A DNA stretch of 64,000 nucleotides from Karalla daura (GCA_029224185.1 CM055194.1:25523402-25587401); one strand, 5' to 3'. Positions 1 through 41,801 are shown, counted from the stretch's first letter. Notes: generated from the letters alone by a model not told the origin. Numbers and translations: made by a program.

Positions 1-27856
<27,856 letters not shown>

Positions 27857-28345
27857 GTCCCGCTGCTCGCAGGCTCAAACTTTCCCACAGTTCAGCTTTT
27901 CTCGTCCTCTCATAACAAACCGCTCGCAGCTGCGTTAGGCTAAGTTATCATTCTCTCCCCGGGCTCCAAGCTCTTTGCCTCGGCCTGCGGGACCCGTCAC
28001 ACTCGCAGCTCCTTCTCATCCATGTTGACTCTTGTTTTCTCGAGTCGGAGGAAAAGTTTTCGCCTGCTCGGCCTCTCCTTTCTCCGGGGAAGGATGCTGG
28101 TGTCTCCGGCCCGGGACGCCCCTCGGCCGGGCTGCAGATCTCCGCTCGGCCTGGATGGGCTGAGGCAGTGCGGCTGCGCAGCTGTGAGCATGCGCAGACT
28201 GTATGTAGATCTGCGGCGCTGTGCAGCGCACGCAGCAGTAGGACGTTCGTGAGCGGCTCTGCTCTCCGCTGCTGGGGAAACCCGAGCCTCGCGCCCCTCC
28301 TCGAGCCCCTCCTCGCGCCCAAGTGCCACGCGGTGTTATTGGAGT
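27857..28345 (-). promoter_or_regulatory. Putative atp10a promoter / 5'UTR (GC-rich)
   Basis: GC-rich with many CpG compared with flanking sequence, directly upstream of the atp10a ATG. No TATA box is placed where it would decide a start, as expected for a CpG-type promoter. A short upstream frame, ATG at 28,023 to TGA at 27,997 (MDEKELRV), would lie in the 5'UTR if transcription starts above it. The start site is not visible from sequence. Confidence 0.6.
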
Positions 28346-31300
28346 GAGCAGGAGAGCACAGGAAGCAGCTCCGCGAGGACAGGAGTCAGGGAGCAGAGAG
28401 GAAGTAGCTGATGATCAGTCAATTATCAATACAAAACTTGAATACTAGAAAAGACTCTTTATTGGCAAAAACGTCAAAAGTCCTTTTAGTGAATAAAGAA
28501 CAAGGGAGGAGAAAAGTGATGATGTAGATGTGTTAATGCGATGAAGGTAATATATATAACTATAATAGCTTACTACGGCTTATATTTCATTCATAATTGT
28601 ATCCAGTAGATTTACTGCACCATGTTCAAACTAGAGCAGCGGCCTTTTAAGGAACTAATGTCCAATGAACTAATTAGTAAGATGAGTAGCTTTTATTTAC
28701 AAGTAATTCAGGATATAATGTTGTAGGCTTATTGGTAATGTAAATATTATATATAATTGATATAATTTAAATATTAAATCAGACAATATGATGTTTTTTA
28801 AACCTTAGCGTTGTTGAATAACGCCAGTCATGCCACACCCAAAGATCTCCAGCACGTTCTAAAACATTATGCTGTTCTCATTCAAGAATAGATTGAACCA
28901 ACAAGTGAAATTTTGAAATGTAGTTATAAAAATTGATGAATCTGAACAAAGACATAATATGACATACAATGGGTGTGACTCCCCCAACAGCCAATCAGAG
29001 TGAAGCTTATGTGTGGTTTCCAGATCTGCATGAATGTTAACACCAGAGAACAGGGATAAATGCTCTGCTCTTTGTCGCTAAGACTTGCGTTTGACATAAG
29101 TTTGACATAATGAGCGACTCAGTGTTAAAGAATGCATCCAGGTGTGCACCATTATCCCGTGGGAGGACAGAAACAGGGAGCCGTGAGGCCTGTAAGACAC
29201 CAAACCCACGCCAGGCTTAGAGAGCTGATGTATTAGTACCTCCAGAGATTGACCGGCCATTTAGCCTGCAGGCTCCCCGGCAGAGATAAATCAAAGGCCT
29301 ATCTCAGGCCAGTCCACAGCAATTTGCTGTGGGAGCATCCAGCTGTTGAGCTAAAAACTAATGGCTGTTTGTACCCTGTGGCATCCTGGCATGGAGAACA
29401 ATTCAATTTCCCTGTGATGAACGAGCAGAGTGAGGTGGATCTGAGACAATGGCCCCACTCTGGCCTCAAAAATACAGCTATTGCACTGAGCAAAGACAGG
29501 GAGGAAATATAGCTGAACCCGGCTGTGCCTCTCCACTGGAAATGCGTTCATCCCATACTTTTGTTCCTTTTTTGGGAAGTAAGGTTTTATGTGTGTCCAG
29601 CGTTCTTCACAGGGTCAAACAGCACAAAATCTACAGTCACAATGGAAAACTGCAGCGACTGATGAATGTTGAGCTCTGGCTTCTACTACATTTGTTCTTG
29701 ACATGGCCGTTTTAATTTCCTCTTTTCTCTGTCTGCACGTAACGTCAGAATACCTTTCATTTTTGAAGTGTCAGATTTGTTTGTGTAGCATTCATCCTTC
29801 TCATTCTTTCCCTGAGTCAAGTTTTTATCTTCATGTTTTCAGTTTGCTGTGGGTCAGCGATTATTCTGCTCCGTTCTGTCAGAGCTACAAAAACATCCTG
29901 AAGTCTTACGTGACTTCTTGTCTCGTTATGAATATGGAGGCAGAACATTCATCAAGAGATTCGTATGAAAAGTGTTGGCAGCCATGACACACGGCTTTCA
30001 TTCTTTGTAATGAATATTAAAAACTCTCCCGTCTCCATGGTGATGAGAGGACGACACTTTCAGTCCCTCACTTCTCTCTCCATCTGGGCTCCTCACACGA
30101 GCATAAAAATGAGTCCCGAAGTGAAATGGAAGTGTCGTCTGCCATGTGTATGTATATCATGTATGTCATGGCTTTTTCATGTAAAAACACACGGTGAGAT
30201 GAAGAGACAGTTCTCCTACACCTTACTCTGTGTAGAAGCATCGTCAGACCTGAACCTTCCAGTCTCAACAGCTTTACTTTTAATACGATTTTAAAATCTT
30301 CTCTGTATTCATATTCTAAATATTGCTGTGGAGTACAAGTTTGTTTCCTAGAGTTAACAAATGTAACACACTTAATGCTTTCCCAAGCTGTGCACACCTT
30401 GAATAACCAGGTTATTTATTTACAATATGATCTTACATTGTATATTTAATAATAAAACTTGACTTGAACAAGACTTGAAATAAAGAAGTATAGAAGCCAG
30501 TACCAACAGGACTTCTCAGGTCAGTTTAACTCTTGTGTAAGGTGTGTAACTGACTGTGCGACTCTGCTCCCTTTAACTGGTCCAGAGGGAGAAACAAACG
30601 TTTTGGGATCGGAATCTAAATGAATGAACAGCGAGTTTGTCAGGCGTGCAGCTCCCTCTCACCTGTCACCAGTGAACCTGTTTCACGTGTTGAGTTAGGT
30701 CAGTCTGTAGCTGCTCCTGTCTCGACTCGTCTGAGCCACGTCAGCTGGTGTTTATCTGCCTCAGACAACATTATCACAGCACTGTACTGATCCCTGTGAA
30801 AGAAATCAATCGATGAGCTGATGAGGTCAAACTGCAGAAACAGTTCAGAGCCCTTGTGCTGTTTCCAGTTGTTTCTGTGTCGGGAATAATTAATAAACTC
30901 ACTGTTTTCATCTTCAGGGTCCCAGCAGTGTTGTCAGATTATTATTCTGGATCCAGCGATACTTTACACAATATTCTGTGTGATGTCGGTCAGACACCAG
31001 GTTAGGAGTCAGGTTAGGAGTCGAGTCTGAGACCACTGTTTGTTAAACCGTTGACAGCTGACGAACCTTCTTCTTACAGTTTTTAAATGGGAGAAAATGG
31101 AGCACTAAGTGCTGTGCTCGATGTGTTTTCATTTCCCTGTGGTTAGAACAGACGCCCTTCATAGCAAGACTAACATCCAGATCCAAAGCCAAGGGTCAGA
31201 GAAGGTTCACACATGAATCAGGCTGCAGTTCAACCTGTCACAGACAGAAACAAGCTGCCAGAAGAGGGCATGATACTCCAAACAGAACACACTCCATGCG

Positions 31301-31499
31301 TCTGTGCAGCTCCTCAAACACAGTGTGTCTCACACTCAAGGGCTCTGCATGTGTGTGTGTGTGTGTGGGTGGGTGCAGAGAAGGTAGATGTATGAGAGGG
31401 AATATATATTATATACTAGAACATCTCCTACCATATATTGTCTATTATTCAAGTCTAAAAACACAAATTCAAAGTCAAACCTTCAGTTCACTTGATGTC

Positions 31500-31501
<2 letters not shown>

Positions 31502-31549
<48 letters not shown>
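31502..31549. repeat. (TG)24 microsatellite
   Basis: Pure TG run in the intergenic region. Confidence 0.95.
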
Positions 31550-31550
<1 letters not shown>

Positions 31551-31673
31551 TCACATTACATTTGGCCACGCGTGTGGTCCATCAGACACATTCTCATTTC
31601 CCCTCACGCAGTGTTTGACCTTGATAAATTACGAGGGTTTGGATGTGAGTTTCTGGACTGGAAGCCTGTGAGA

Positions 31674-31675
<2 letters not shown>

Positions 31676-31733
<58 letters not shown>
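31676..31733. repeat. (TG)29 microsatellite
   Basis: Pure TG run 127 bp from the previous one. Confidence 0.95.
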
Positions 31734-31736
<3 letters not shown>

Positions 31737-34329
31737 AGAGCAGCCGGTGCCTGTTGCCTGGAGACGGAGGAACGTTTGGCACCTCGGCCTCGTCTGAAGT
31801 GATCTGAGGGTGTTGAGACACCACCAAGAAGCCAGAAATGTACCAAAAAGACAATGTTATGCCAGATTTCTTTTTGCTCTTCCAAGCAGACCAGCTGCTG
31901 CTCTGTGAATCTGCGTGTGGAAATAAATCAGGACCAAACAGTCCTCGAATCATCTCTGGAACCATCTCTGGAAACTGAGGCAAACCTGCAGTTTGCTTCT
32001 CCTCCTCCTCTCCCAAAGAGAGGAGGAGGAGATCTGCGATGTGTTCACCTGCAGGTCGAGACGTTTAGTGTTGCCAGGTCAGATACTTCTCCTGGAAAAT
32101 CAAGTTATTTCTGCTTGACTTGCTCACTCCCCTGTACCTTTTATGGATATTATAACAAACAAAGCTTTATTTGTCCCTCAGTGGAGGGTTTTGTATGCAA
32201 TAACAAAGACAAACATAAATAAGTACACACAAACAAACCGAAAAAGAACACCTACATGAAGTATCTGAGTCCAATTATCTAGTGTTCTTGTTGTTTTCAT
32301 TTGCTTTGTAAATGTTTGTTTACAGTGTTTGAAAACTCAATTCTTCCCAAGCTCGTCCTGTCATGTTGCTAACATATTTGACAGGATCAAAGTTGTAAAT
32401 ACTTTATTGACCTTGTGACAAACTTGAGTTTGTTGAAGTTGCTCCAGTCAGAAGAGAAGGAGAAAGTTTCACGAGGTGAACCATTTTAATCAGTTGGCTG
32501 TCTCACCTTTTTGGGCCTGTCCTCAGAGGGAATGCTCAGCTGACACGGATGAGCGATGCATGCAGTGATGTCCAGGTGAGGACCCCTGCTGCTCCTGATG
32601 GAGCTGCAGATCAACCTGCTGGGAGACGTGAGGAGACTCCAGGCCGCTGGAGACACGACCATCAGTTACTGGATGCTTCACAAACACCAGGAAAACACTC
32701 CGTGCTGTGGTAAACTGCAGACAGGTCCCCTCTGCCACCCACGTCCTGAACTTTAATGTTTTATGCTTATGTTTTGCTGTGAGATGAGAAAAGATCACTT
32801 CCAGTGATTTCTGGAGTCTGCACTACTTCTATGACAAGGCAAATCATGCAAGAGCTCACAGGTTAGAGACTGCAAACAAGTGGTGAATAAAAGCCAGATG
32901 AAATCGATCTGAGGTGGGAACTCAAAACAAGGGAAATGATCTGGGGACATGGACAGATAATTTCATTTGACAAGATTTCGTGAATTGCTTGATTGATCTG
33001 TGTGAGATGCCAATGTTAAACCTGTAGACACACTTCTTTTTATCTATTTATTTGTTATTTTATTTTCACGATAACGACTCATTTGGTTGCACAGCAGTCA
33101 TTCTCTGATAACGCATTGATGGATCTGTTTTGTTTCCAGGCTAGTCTCCTCCTCATCTGGATGTCAACTCAAACACAAAGACACAATGAAACTGTTGCAT
33201 CTTTAACATGGAGACATCAAAATGAATCGAGGTGTTATTGAGAGACAGACTTTGTTATATCAAGTTAACAACACAATACGTTGTTACTAGCACAATGCAG
33301 AGAGATGAAAAAAGTAGATATGTGGCTGTTGTCTGTATTCACCCACTGGTCTCGAGCCTTGACTCTGATGCGTCTGTGGTGTTTACCTTGTTTACCTGTT
33401 TACCTTCGCCCTCTGCTCCTGCACACACCCTCCTCCACACACACCTGCTCCAGCTCTCAGAAACAGGAGAAGACGTGTCTGAAGTGCTGGCTTTAATAGG
33501 AGCGTCTTGTCTGTTATTAACTAAAGTGAAGCTGAGCAGCGTGAAGTGAGAACCTGTGTACACACAGTCTGATTGGTGTTTAATGAGAAAACTCATTGAA
33601 TTAACATTTCTCCTGAGGCTTCACACTGTGAATCCTGGTCTGCTTAATTAAAGAGACACGTTGCCTTTCTGATGAAGATGAGCGTGATGCCTCACGTCCT
33701 GCTCCTGGGACAGAGCTGGAAGACGGAGACGGGCCCAGCGTTCCTCAGGTTTGGATTTTGGTGTTTTCTATGAACTGAGGTATTTATTACAGCCTCCAGA
33801 GGATTAATCTTTGCCTCAATTCAGTCTGAGGGAAAATGTTCAACTTATCAGTTAAAACATTTAAACTAGCATGATTCCCAGAAGACAAAATCTTCTGAGT
33901 TTAGTTGTTGACTGTGTAGATTTCCACATTACTTCATAATAGAGCATCTCCATCGACATATCTCAACATCTACTGGATGAATTTCCACTAAACCCTGTGC
34001 ACATATTAATTTATCATCAGGACAAATTCAGATTCACTGAAGACTAAACACCTGCAGCTGCGAGCTGACAGTGACTGTCTGGATGCAAACACCCCAGGCT
34101 GCGTGTTAGATATTCTTCCTGCTCCAGCAGAGCCACCAACGGGCTGCAGAAAACCCCAGAATCACCTCAGACGTCCGTTGGACTCTGACTCTGTTGTGTT
34201 GCTGGTGATCCAGTGGAAAGCTGCAGCCGCTCAGCGCTGAGCGTGCGTGTCGTCTCAGGATTCAGCTCACTGCCTCCAACGCTTGATGCATTCACAGGCT
34301 CACTGTGCAGAGCCCCAAATAAATCAAAG

Positions 34330-34645
34330 TAATTAACTTGGTAATTGATTTGATGAATTTCCCTGCAAAATGGAGACATTTCTGCTACATCTGCAGAAAG
34401 GTGCAGCCGGCGGGTGCTCAGAAAGGAAGGAGAGGGAGATGTTGCATAAACAATGGGCACATTGTGCCAGAGGCTACGGCGCTTTTAATTACAAGGCCCC
34501 AGAGTCTGCAGCCGCGATGTGACCCTTTAATCAATGACTACGTGGTGGAAACGTGCCAGTCAGGTGTGAAAATTAAAGCTGGGAATGAACCTCGCTTCAG
34601 AGTCTCATCTTCTGATTATTGCACTGAGATACGAGCAGCCAAGAG
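34330..34645. promoter_or_regulatory. Candidate non-coding regulatory element
   Basis: Repeat-free stretch with several homeobox-like ATTA/TAAT cores, for example AAAGTAATTAACTTGGTAAT and TTTTAATTAC. At 34,450-34,465 it holds the palindromic pair ACAATG-GGCA-CATTGT, which fits two head-to-head Sox sites. Conservation cannot be judged from one sequence, so this is a candidate only. Confidence 0.3.
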
Positions 34646-36225
34646 CTAATGATTGCTTGTTACACCATGGAAAGAGAGTTTGAACACAACCGTACAGTGG
34701 CAAATGGCTAACAGCCAAAAGCTGCAAATACAGAAATAATACAAAACCAAAACCACACAAACTCACAAAACAAATGTGAAACAAAAATGCTGCAAATACC
34801 AAAGACCAAAGACCAATCCCACAGCGATGTGCAGAAGAGCATCCCGATCATGAGTGTGTAAAGAGGGTCTGGTCCCATAGGACTGGTGGCTGGTTGCAGC
34901 TGTGAGTGAATATGCTGCATTTTTCCTCCAGAGAAAGAAAGAAAATTTTCAATCGCCCCGTCCCAGTCGAGCGGGCCCAGCCTTTCCCAGCAGTTCACCC
35001 TCTGTAGACCATGATGTCTGCAGCAGTTCATCCATCCAAAAGATTTTGGTCTGTTAGTGCCGATTAGCATGTCCACTACATGAATACATAATGACTAAAC
35101 ATCACAACGTGATGAATTGAAACCTTATGTAATGTAAATCGTTGTTTTCAGATGGCAGCAGCTCTGTCGAGTCCCTCAACGTTCCTCAACGACCTGAATC
35201 AATATTTAATTCCAAATTAAGAGCAGTTTGTTCTTGGGCAGGCATCGATCCTCACACAGACCTGCTGAAGACTTATGGCACACAAATCATTAGGAAATAT
35301 TTCCTGCGCCTGCTCCACTGGGATCCACTGGTCCTGTCTGACAGTGTGAGGCATTTTAAAACAGGGACAAGGATTCTGGTCCAAGCAGCAATGCTCTGGT
35401 CCAGGATGAGCAGGAAAATCAGTCAGTCAGATGATCTCAGTGCAGGTCCTCATGCTCCACTCTTTCTTTTCTTTTTTTTTGCTGAGATCAGATATTTTTG
35501 AGTTGTTCACATTATATTGTAACTGTGATGCCTGACAGCATTATGATGGACTGATGAACGGGAGACAAAGGTGAAGAACATAGAGAGCCCAGGTTCTTAG
35601 TTCTGTGGAGCTATGGATGTACTGTAAGTCTCATCTGATCTGATCTGTTTAGACCAACATCAGATCTGAGACACGATGAAAAATGGGGATTCTGGCCACT
35701 ATTGCTGCAGTGTGAACACAGCCAAACGAGAAGATGTGTGAGTAATAATATTACTACTAAAATGGCAATAACTCGTTGTAGTTATTATTCTAAGAGTCCA
35801 GTGAATGTGTGTCCATGTTTAAGGCAGGAGGATCAAGTTAGAGGCTGAGACTGAGGCAGGGCGGTCTTCTGTCTCATTTAATGACCCTTATTTGTCATTA
35901 TGCTTAATCTGACATGAGATTGGAGATTGGTGCTGTTGGTCATGCAGAGGATTGAAGCTTTCCATTCACAACGTCGGCATAATGAGAGGAACGACTTTGC
36001 TGCTGGTCACATAAATCACCTCCCAGAGCCCACTCAACCCTCCCAGCACTAAAGCCCTCCGCTCTGCAGATTCTCCTTAGTACAACGTGATTCTGTCTAT
36101 CTCAGTTAAACTCTTTTAAAGAGTAATTACACCTTCATATTCTGCTAGAACCACACATCCCAGTACATTTTAAAAGTGGGAGCAGAGACTGTTGGGGGTT
36201 CAAACAGTCAGTATCAGAGATACCG

Positions 36226-36470
36226 AGACATGGAGAGATACAGAGACACAGAGAGACAGAGATGCAGAGAGACGCAGAGAGACAGAGAGACAGAGAGACA
36301 GAGAGACAGAGAGACACAGAGACACAGAGAGACAGAGAGACGCAGAGACATAGAGACACAGAGACACAGAGAGACAGAGATGCAGAGAGACGCAGAGACA
36401 CAGAGAGACAGAGAGACAGAGAGACAGAGAGACACAGAGACACAGAGAGACAGAGACACAGGGAGATAGA
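36226..36470. repeat. GAGACAGA/GAGACACAGA tandem repeat
   Basis: About 245 bp of 8- and 10-bp units (AGAGACAG, AGACACAG, AGATGCAG). Internal segments repeat as larger blocks. Spurious frames arise in several phases. Confidence 0.93.
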
Positions 36471-37188
36471 ACTGATCTGATCTCCATCTCTCGTGGTCCT
36501 ACATGCAGGTCTGAGGCTGACTACAGACTCAGGTTCTTGTGGAGGTGGTGCAGGTCGAGCAGAGCTGAGGGGGGGCTCTGGGCGATCAGGTGAGAGCAGC
36601 ATATGTGCTCTCGTTAGCTCGTTAATCTGAAGGGTTTCTGGGCGTCGCTCCAGGCCTGCTGAGGTCTGCTGGGCAGCGGAGCGTCTTGGAGCCGGTGTTA
36701 CTCAGAGATGCTACTCTGATCTACTGCAGGGTGACGTGCAGGGTCCCAGGTTCCACTCGGTCACTGGTCTCTTAAAAACGTCTGGGAGCAGGTCAGCTCC
36801 CGTAGACCTCCACATTAACACCCACAACTTTACAAACCTGCTGATCAGCTGAAACAGAGAAGGCTGGCAGGCTGAGGCTGAGCAGCTCGGCTCTGATTGG
36901 TTGAAACCAGCGTCTTCAACGTTACTCTGATAACCACCCTTTAGCCTTTTCCTGCAACACTTCATGATTTTACTTTGAAGTTGTTATTTTGACATTGGAT
37001 GAATTATCCTTAATTATATATGGTAACATCACATCTGCAACGATACATGAATATATATTTCTTCATGTTGGTTCAGATTCTAGAGATGTGTCTACATGTT
37101 AAGCAGAAGTAGCACCCCACGAAAAACATGTCCATGGAGTGCAAAACAAAGCTGAAGAGAAATGGAGCAGAAGTAATTGTTTAACAGG

Positions 37189-37191
<3 letters not shown>

Positions 37192-37262
<71 letters not shown>

Positions 37263-37263
37263 G
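37192..37263. repeat. (GT)24(GA)11 compound microsatellite
   Basis: Pure GT run passing directly into GA repeats. Confidence 0.95.
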
Positions 37264-37602
37264 CAGTCAGCGTAAACAGCAGATCTCCACATTTCTGACT
37301 TCCTGCAGTGTGGCTGCTGCTCCTCAGCTCGAGGTCAGTCCTGGGAGCGCGCAGACGTTGTCAGGACTGTCGATGGTTCTAATGGATGAGACCAACACTG
37401 AAAACAATCACTGTTTTCATGAATTGCTCCCATAATCCAGGTTTGGTTGGATGGATGAGGAGATAATCTGCTGCTCTCGTGTTTTTTCTCCTTTTTTCTC
37501 TTTAAATCGATCGAGTGTTTCACAGTGGAACCTTCATGGATTTGAACTTATTTTGTCAGCAGTTTCTGCTGCATCCGAATCCTCTGTGCCCCCAGACCGG
37601 TG

Positions 37603-37604
<2 letters not shown>

Positions 37605-37687
<83 letters not shown>
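37605..37687. repeat. (GT)41 microsatellite
   Basis: Pure GT run of about 83 bp. Confidence 0.95.
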
Positions 37688-37689
<2 letters not shown>

Positions 37690-39255
37690 ATCATATCTAC
37701 ATATGTGCTGCACTCACATTGCTCACATATACACTTTGTGTCAAAGCGTCTCATGTCTGGTCCTCACATTCATCTCTCTCCTGTTTTCAGATTTGTCTAA
37801 TCTGTCTGTAAGTCTGAGAACATGCAAAAAAAAGCATAAATAATAGACTAAATAATAGATTAATGAGACACTTTGGGCAAGGTTCAAGTGTAATACTGAC
37901 CTCTACGCCCGCATTAATCCCCGCCCCTGCCCCCCTGCCCCCCCGCCAGGCTGTGGTGGAGGATGGGTCAGACTCCTGCAGCTGCTCCTCTCCTCCTCCT
38001 CTCTCTCCTCCTCTCCTGCCTCCAGAGCTGCCACTCTGGTGCTGATGAGGAGTTTCTCTGATCTGCCTGGAGATCCTGATCGAGCTGCTGCTCCTGCTCA
38101 TCGTCCCCGGCTCTGGGGCTTTTACTCTCGCTGCAGCTGCTGTTGTTCCTCCCGCCTCCAGTTTTAATATCACTCATTTAGATTAATTATCCTGTGCCAA
38201 CGTACAGATATTCAACCTGTCTGTCTCATTAAACCCAGAAATTTACGATCGCCTCAGCCTAATTAGCTCGCTGTAGTTTCCCAAAGAGGCCCAATAAAGT
38301 CTCCCTGTTATTGCTTTTATTGCTCACGCGTACGGAAGTTCATTAAGACACAAACAAACAGAAACCTTTGGGTTTTCACTCAGGAATGATCTCATTTCTG
38401 AATATATCCTGGAGTATCATGTGCAGCTGAGTCTCTCACCATCATCCCTCCTCACAATCTTCCTTTTGATCCAGTGACTTCCCAGGTTCATCGTCCTCGG
38501 CTTCTTTTGGACTTCAGATTGTACTTTGAAGCCTCAGCTTTTACACATCTCGAAGGAAAAACAGCCATGATCTTGAACGTATCCTGAATGTCACTTTGTG
38601 CTGCTCCAGCCGTTAGAGAAACAAACAGAAATCTGCTTCTGAGATATTTTGTTTTGTACAGTCCAGGTTTGTTTGAAGAATTTTATTTTGTTGTCTTTTA
38701 TATCAAACCATTCTTATTTTCCTCCTCAGTCTCAATCAGAAATCTCATTTGGTTTGATGAGGTAAAAATGTAAAACAGCAAGAACTGTGTCATTTAAACC
38801 ATCGTCTAACGTTAAAACACTCGAGAGAACATTCGTTTACCGTTAGAACTGACTGACGTCTTGTTGAAAGGTTTTACTGCTTCATGTTTCTTTGCTTTGA
38901 TGTTTCAGTGAAGGTTCAGTCTGTTTGTGGCTGATTAACAGGATGTTTGCGATGGCAAATTCAGGCACAGACAGAAAAGTTCAAGTGGTGTTAAGGAACA
39001 AATGTGGTGAGACTGCAACAAAAAGAAGATATTCCAGCAAACTGCTCCCATCAGGTCCATGAAACATGCTGCAAACAGTCTGGGGAAATATGATGATAAT
39101 CATAAAAATCATTAACAAACAGCCCTGAAGTTCCTGCACTCCAGCTGAACTTTATGATGGCTTACAGGAGTAGGACAAGACGAAGAGTTTGATTTAATCT
39201 ACATGAACTAAACTTTGTGTTTCTTCCCCTGGAGTTTCAAACTTGAATCTCTCAC

Positions 39256-39357
39256 TAAACCTGGAGAGCAGCTCCATGAGAACCTCTCAGATGTCCCTGA
39301 ACACAGCTCCTCCCCTGAGCTGCTCCTCCACACGTGTCCATCTAGAAGCTGATCTCA
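39256..39357. repeat. Interspersed repeat family B, copy 2
   Basis: Same orientation as the copy at 13.46 kb, with AACACAGCTCCTCCCCTGAG, GCTGCTCCTCCACACGTGTC and ATCTAGAAGCTGATCTCA. A few substitutions and small indels separate the copies. Confidence 0.65.
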
Positions 39358-39697
39358 GCTGCTCAGCACCTCCAGGCTCCTGGTGGCTTCATCTCCTCTG
39401 TGTCCAGGACAAAGTCATCGTCTGAGTTTTATCACGTTGTGGACACAGGTTTGGTGGCGGTGGAGACGACAGAGACAGAGAGAAGTTTCACTCCCAAACT
39501 CTGCAGCTCGTGTGTCACGTCATGGTGATGAACAGCTCAGCCTGAAACACACACCTGCTCTTCTTTCTACCTGGAGAGAGCCCAGATAAATCAGCCCTAA
39601 TCTGCCAGCAGAATTATTACAGCTTCAGCTCAGCAGGCAGCCGTCCATCCATTCACCCCACCGCAGCCCACAGCATTAACAGGAGCCAGGGCGGGTG

Positions 39698-39699
<2 letters not shown>

Positions 39700-39744
<45 letters not shown>

Positions 39745-39759
39745 GGCGGGGGGGGGGGC
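39700..39759. repeat. (TG)n followed by a poly-G run
   Basis: About 22 TG units, a short spacer and 12 G. Confidence 0.95.
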
Positions 39760-39904
39760 TGAAATGAGATTAAAATGACAAACGTGTGCAGAGATGAGAC
39801 GCAGCAGAGAGACGATGCTCCAAGTAAATGAAGAACACACATGACTAATGAATGAGTGAGGACGCGGTTACAGTTGTTTTTATGAAAATTACAGCAGTGT
39901 TGTG

Positions 39905-39942
39905 ACACACACACACACACACACACACAGACACACACACAG

Positions 39943-39981
<39 letters not shown>
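39905..39981. repeat. (CA)n with CAGACA interruptions
   Basis: Interrupted CA repeat, opposite in sense to the TG run at 39.7 kb. Confidence 0.93.
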
Positions 39982-40131
39982 CTCTAAAACAGGCATCATA
40001 TCAGTGTTAAATGGTGTTTTCAGTCCTGTTTTCTGCTGACGACATCGCAGCAGGAAAATTACCTCCTGTGGCTGAATTATAGCTTCCACTGCTCCATGCT
40101 TTATGACGCTGTGACAGCAAATATTCATGAA

Positions 40132-40202
40132 ATACACACACACACACACACACACACACACCACACATAAACACACACACACACAATCACACACAGACAC
40201 AC
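40132..40202. repeat. (AC)n interrupted microsatellite
   Basis: AC units broken by CACATAAAC and CAATCAC segments. Confidence 0.9.
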
Positions 40203-41454
40203 AAAACAAACTTGTTTGTGAGGCTGTGTCTGGACTGGGAGGACGCTTTCTACTGAACAGAAATCTGCTTCAGGTTTACGTTTCAGTCTTCTACCCATGG
40301 GATGACAGTTGTATGGTGTATATACTGTATATGTATATATTGTGTTTTATAATAATGTATTAGAATTATAACCACATATATTCATACTTTAAAAATGTAG
40401 CATATACAGACCTGCGGTATTGGATCCACTGACCTTGTCATCACAACTCTAAAAACTACAAGGAATGAGAATTCATGACCAGACTGAGTTGGCCTGCTGA
40501 CCTTTCATAGCGCCACCTTGTGGTTGGATGTATTGCAACATGTAAAACCTTTGCTGAAATTACGCTTCAAGATATTTGATGACCAATCAGATGTCTTTCA
40601 AAGACAACCTAAGACAAAAACATTAAATGTGAGAAAAAATGTCCTCAAAACAAGTGAAATTATCTGTCCAAGACTTCTTAAAAGAAGATGGTTGTTGCTT
40701 GATTCAAGATTACAGTGTAAAGTTGAAAATGTAATTAAGAAATTAACAAGATAAATTAAATGAAATCTAAGTTTTGTTTTCCTCCAGGTAAGAGCCAAAC
40801 TGTTCGCAGTGTACATAGACCATCTCTGATCTCTCTGACACGCAGTTATGCGTGTTTGGCACCCTGGAGGAAGGTTCCCCGCGGGGCCGGGCAGACGTGT
40901 TCCTCTGACAGGAGGCGTCACTCCTACGCAGATACGAGCGGCAGATGGAGCGAAGCAGACGACGCTCTGACACCATCCTCCACCGACTTCTTCAGGAAAG
41001 AACGGAGATGATGACCAGCTGAGACACTGTGTTTTATATTTACAACACAAAGAGGAAGTTATAATGTTGTGTAAAGAGTCTAACAAAACAGAACAGACCA
41101 GGCCAGAAATCACTGAGAAAAACAGCGGTGACAACAGAGCCGTGTAATTAATGAGAAGTGAGAGCTGAGAGTTACAGTCTGCACAGTGAGAGATGAGGAC
41201 GTGGAGGTCGCTCCGTCTGACAGAAACAAGGCAAGTGATGTTTGACAAACTGAACACAGGTTCCACAGAATCACCAGAGTCCTGACACCTGAAAACAGCC
41301 TTTGCTTCAGACAGATAGATAATCAGGAACATTTCTGTCCATCTATCTACCTGTCTCTAATCTGTGCAGGTGTCAGGTGTGAATCAACCTCAGCACAACA
41401 CAGAACTGCTGGAGAAACACTTTGAGATTCTGAGAAACAACCAACGCCACTCTC

Positions 41455-41560
41455 ATGTCTGCATGTGGCTCAGTTTAGCTGAGCTTAGCTTATCTTATCT
41501 TAGCTTAGCATAAAGACTGGAAACAGAGGGAAAGCAGTTAGCAGTGTTCAGGGAGTTGTA
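41455..41560. mobile_element. Teleost interspersed repeat fragment
   Basis: Contains GGCTCAGTTTAGCTGAGCTT, CTTAGCATAAAGACTGGAAA and CAGAGGGAAAGCAGTTAGCA, phrases I recall as common in teleost genomes as part of a short non-autonomous element. Only a fragment is present, and its class is uncertain. Confidence 0.5.
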
Positions 41561-41801
41561 GCGTTATGGAAGCTGCACTCGCTGCAGATTGTTGAAGGTG
41601 TTTCACCATCTTTCAGGAGGCTTCAGAAGGCTTCCAGAGAAGTTAAACCCTGGTCTCATCCTCCAGCTCAGACACCTGGAGAAGACTCCAGGATGAAGGT
41701 GGAATGTCTTCAAGAAGCTACGACTCCTTGGATGATGAATGAGAATCTCCAAAGACGTTAGCATAGAAAACTCACTCAGCAACATCTCCAAGACTCAGAT
41801 C

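Noticed and set aside
34167..35076. Minus-strand intergenic frames of 65-122 codons, possible extra gene
   Set aside because: No splice-site support, no recognisable motif, and lengths are within chance expectation.
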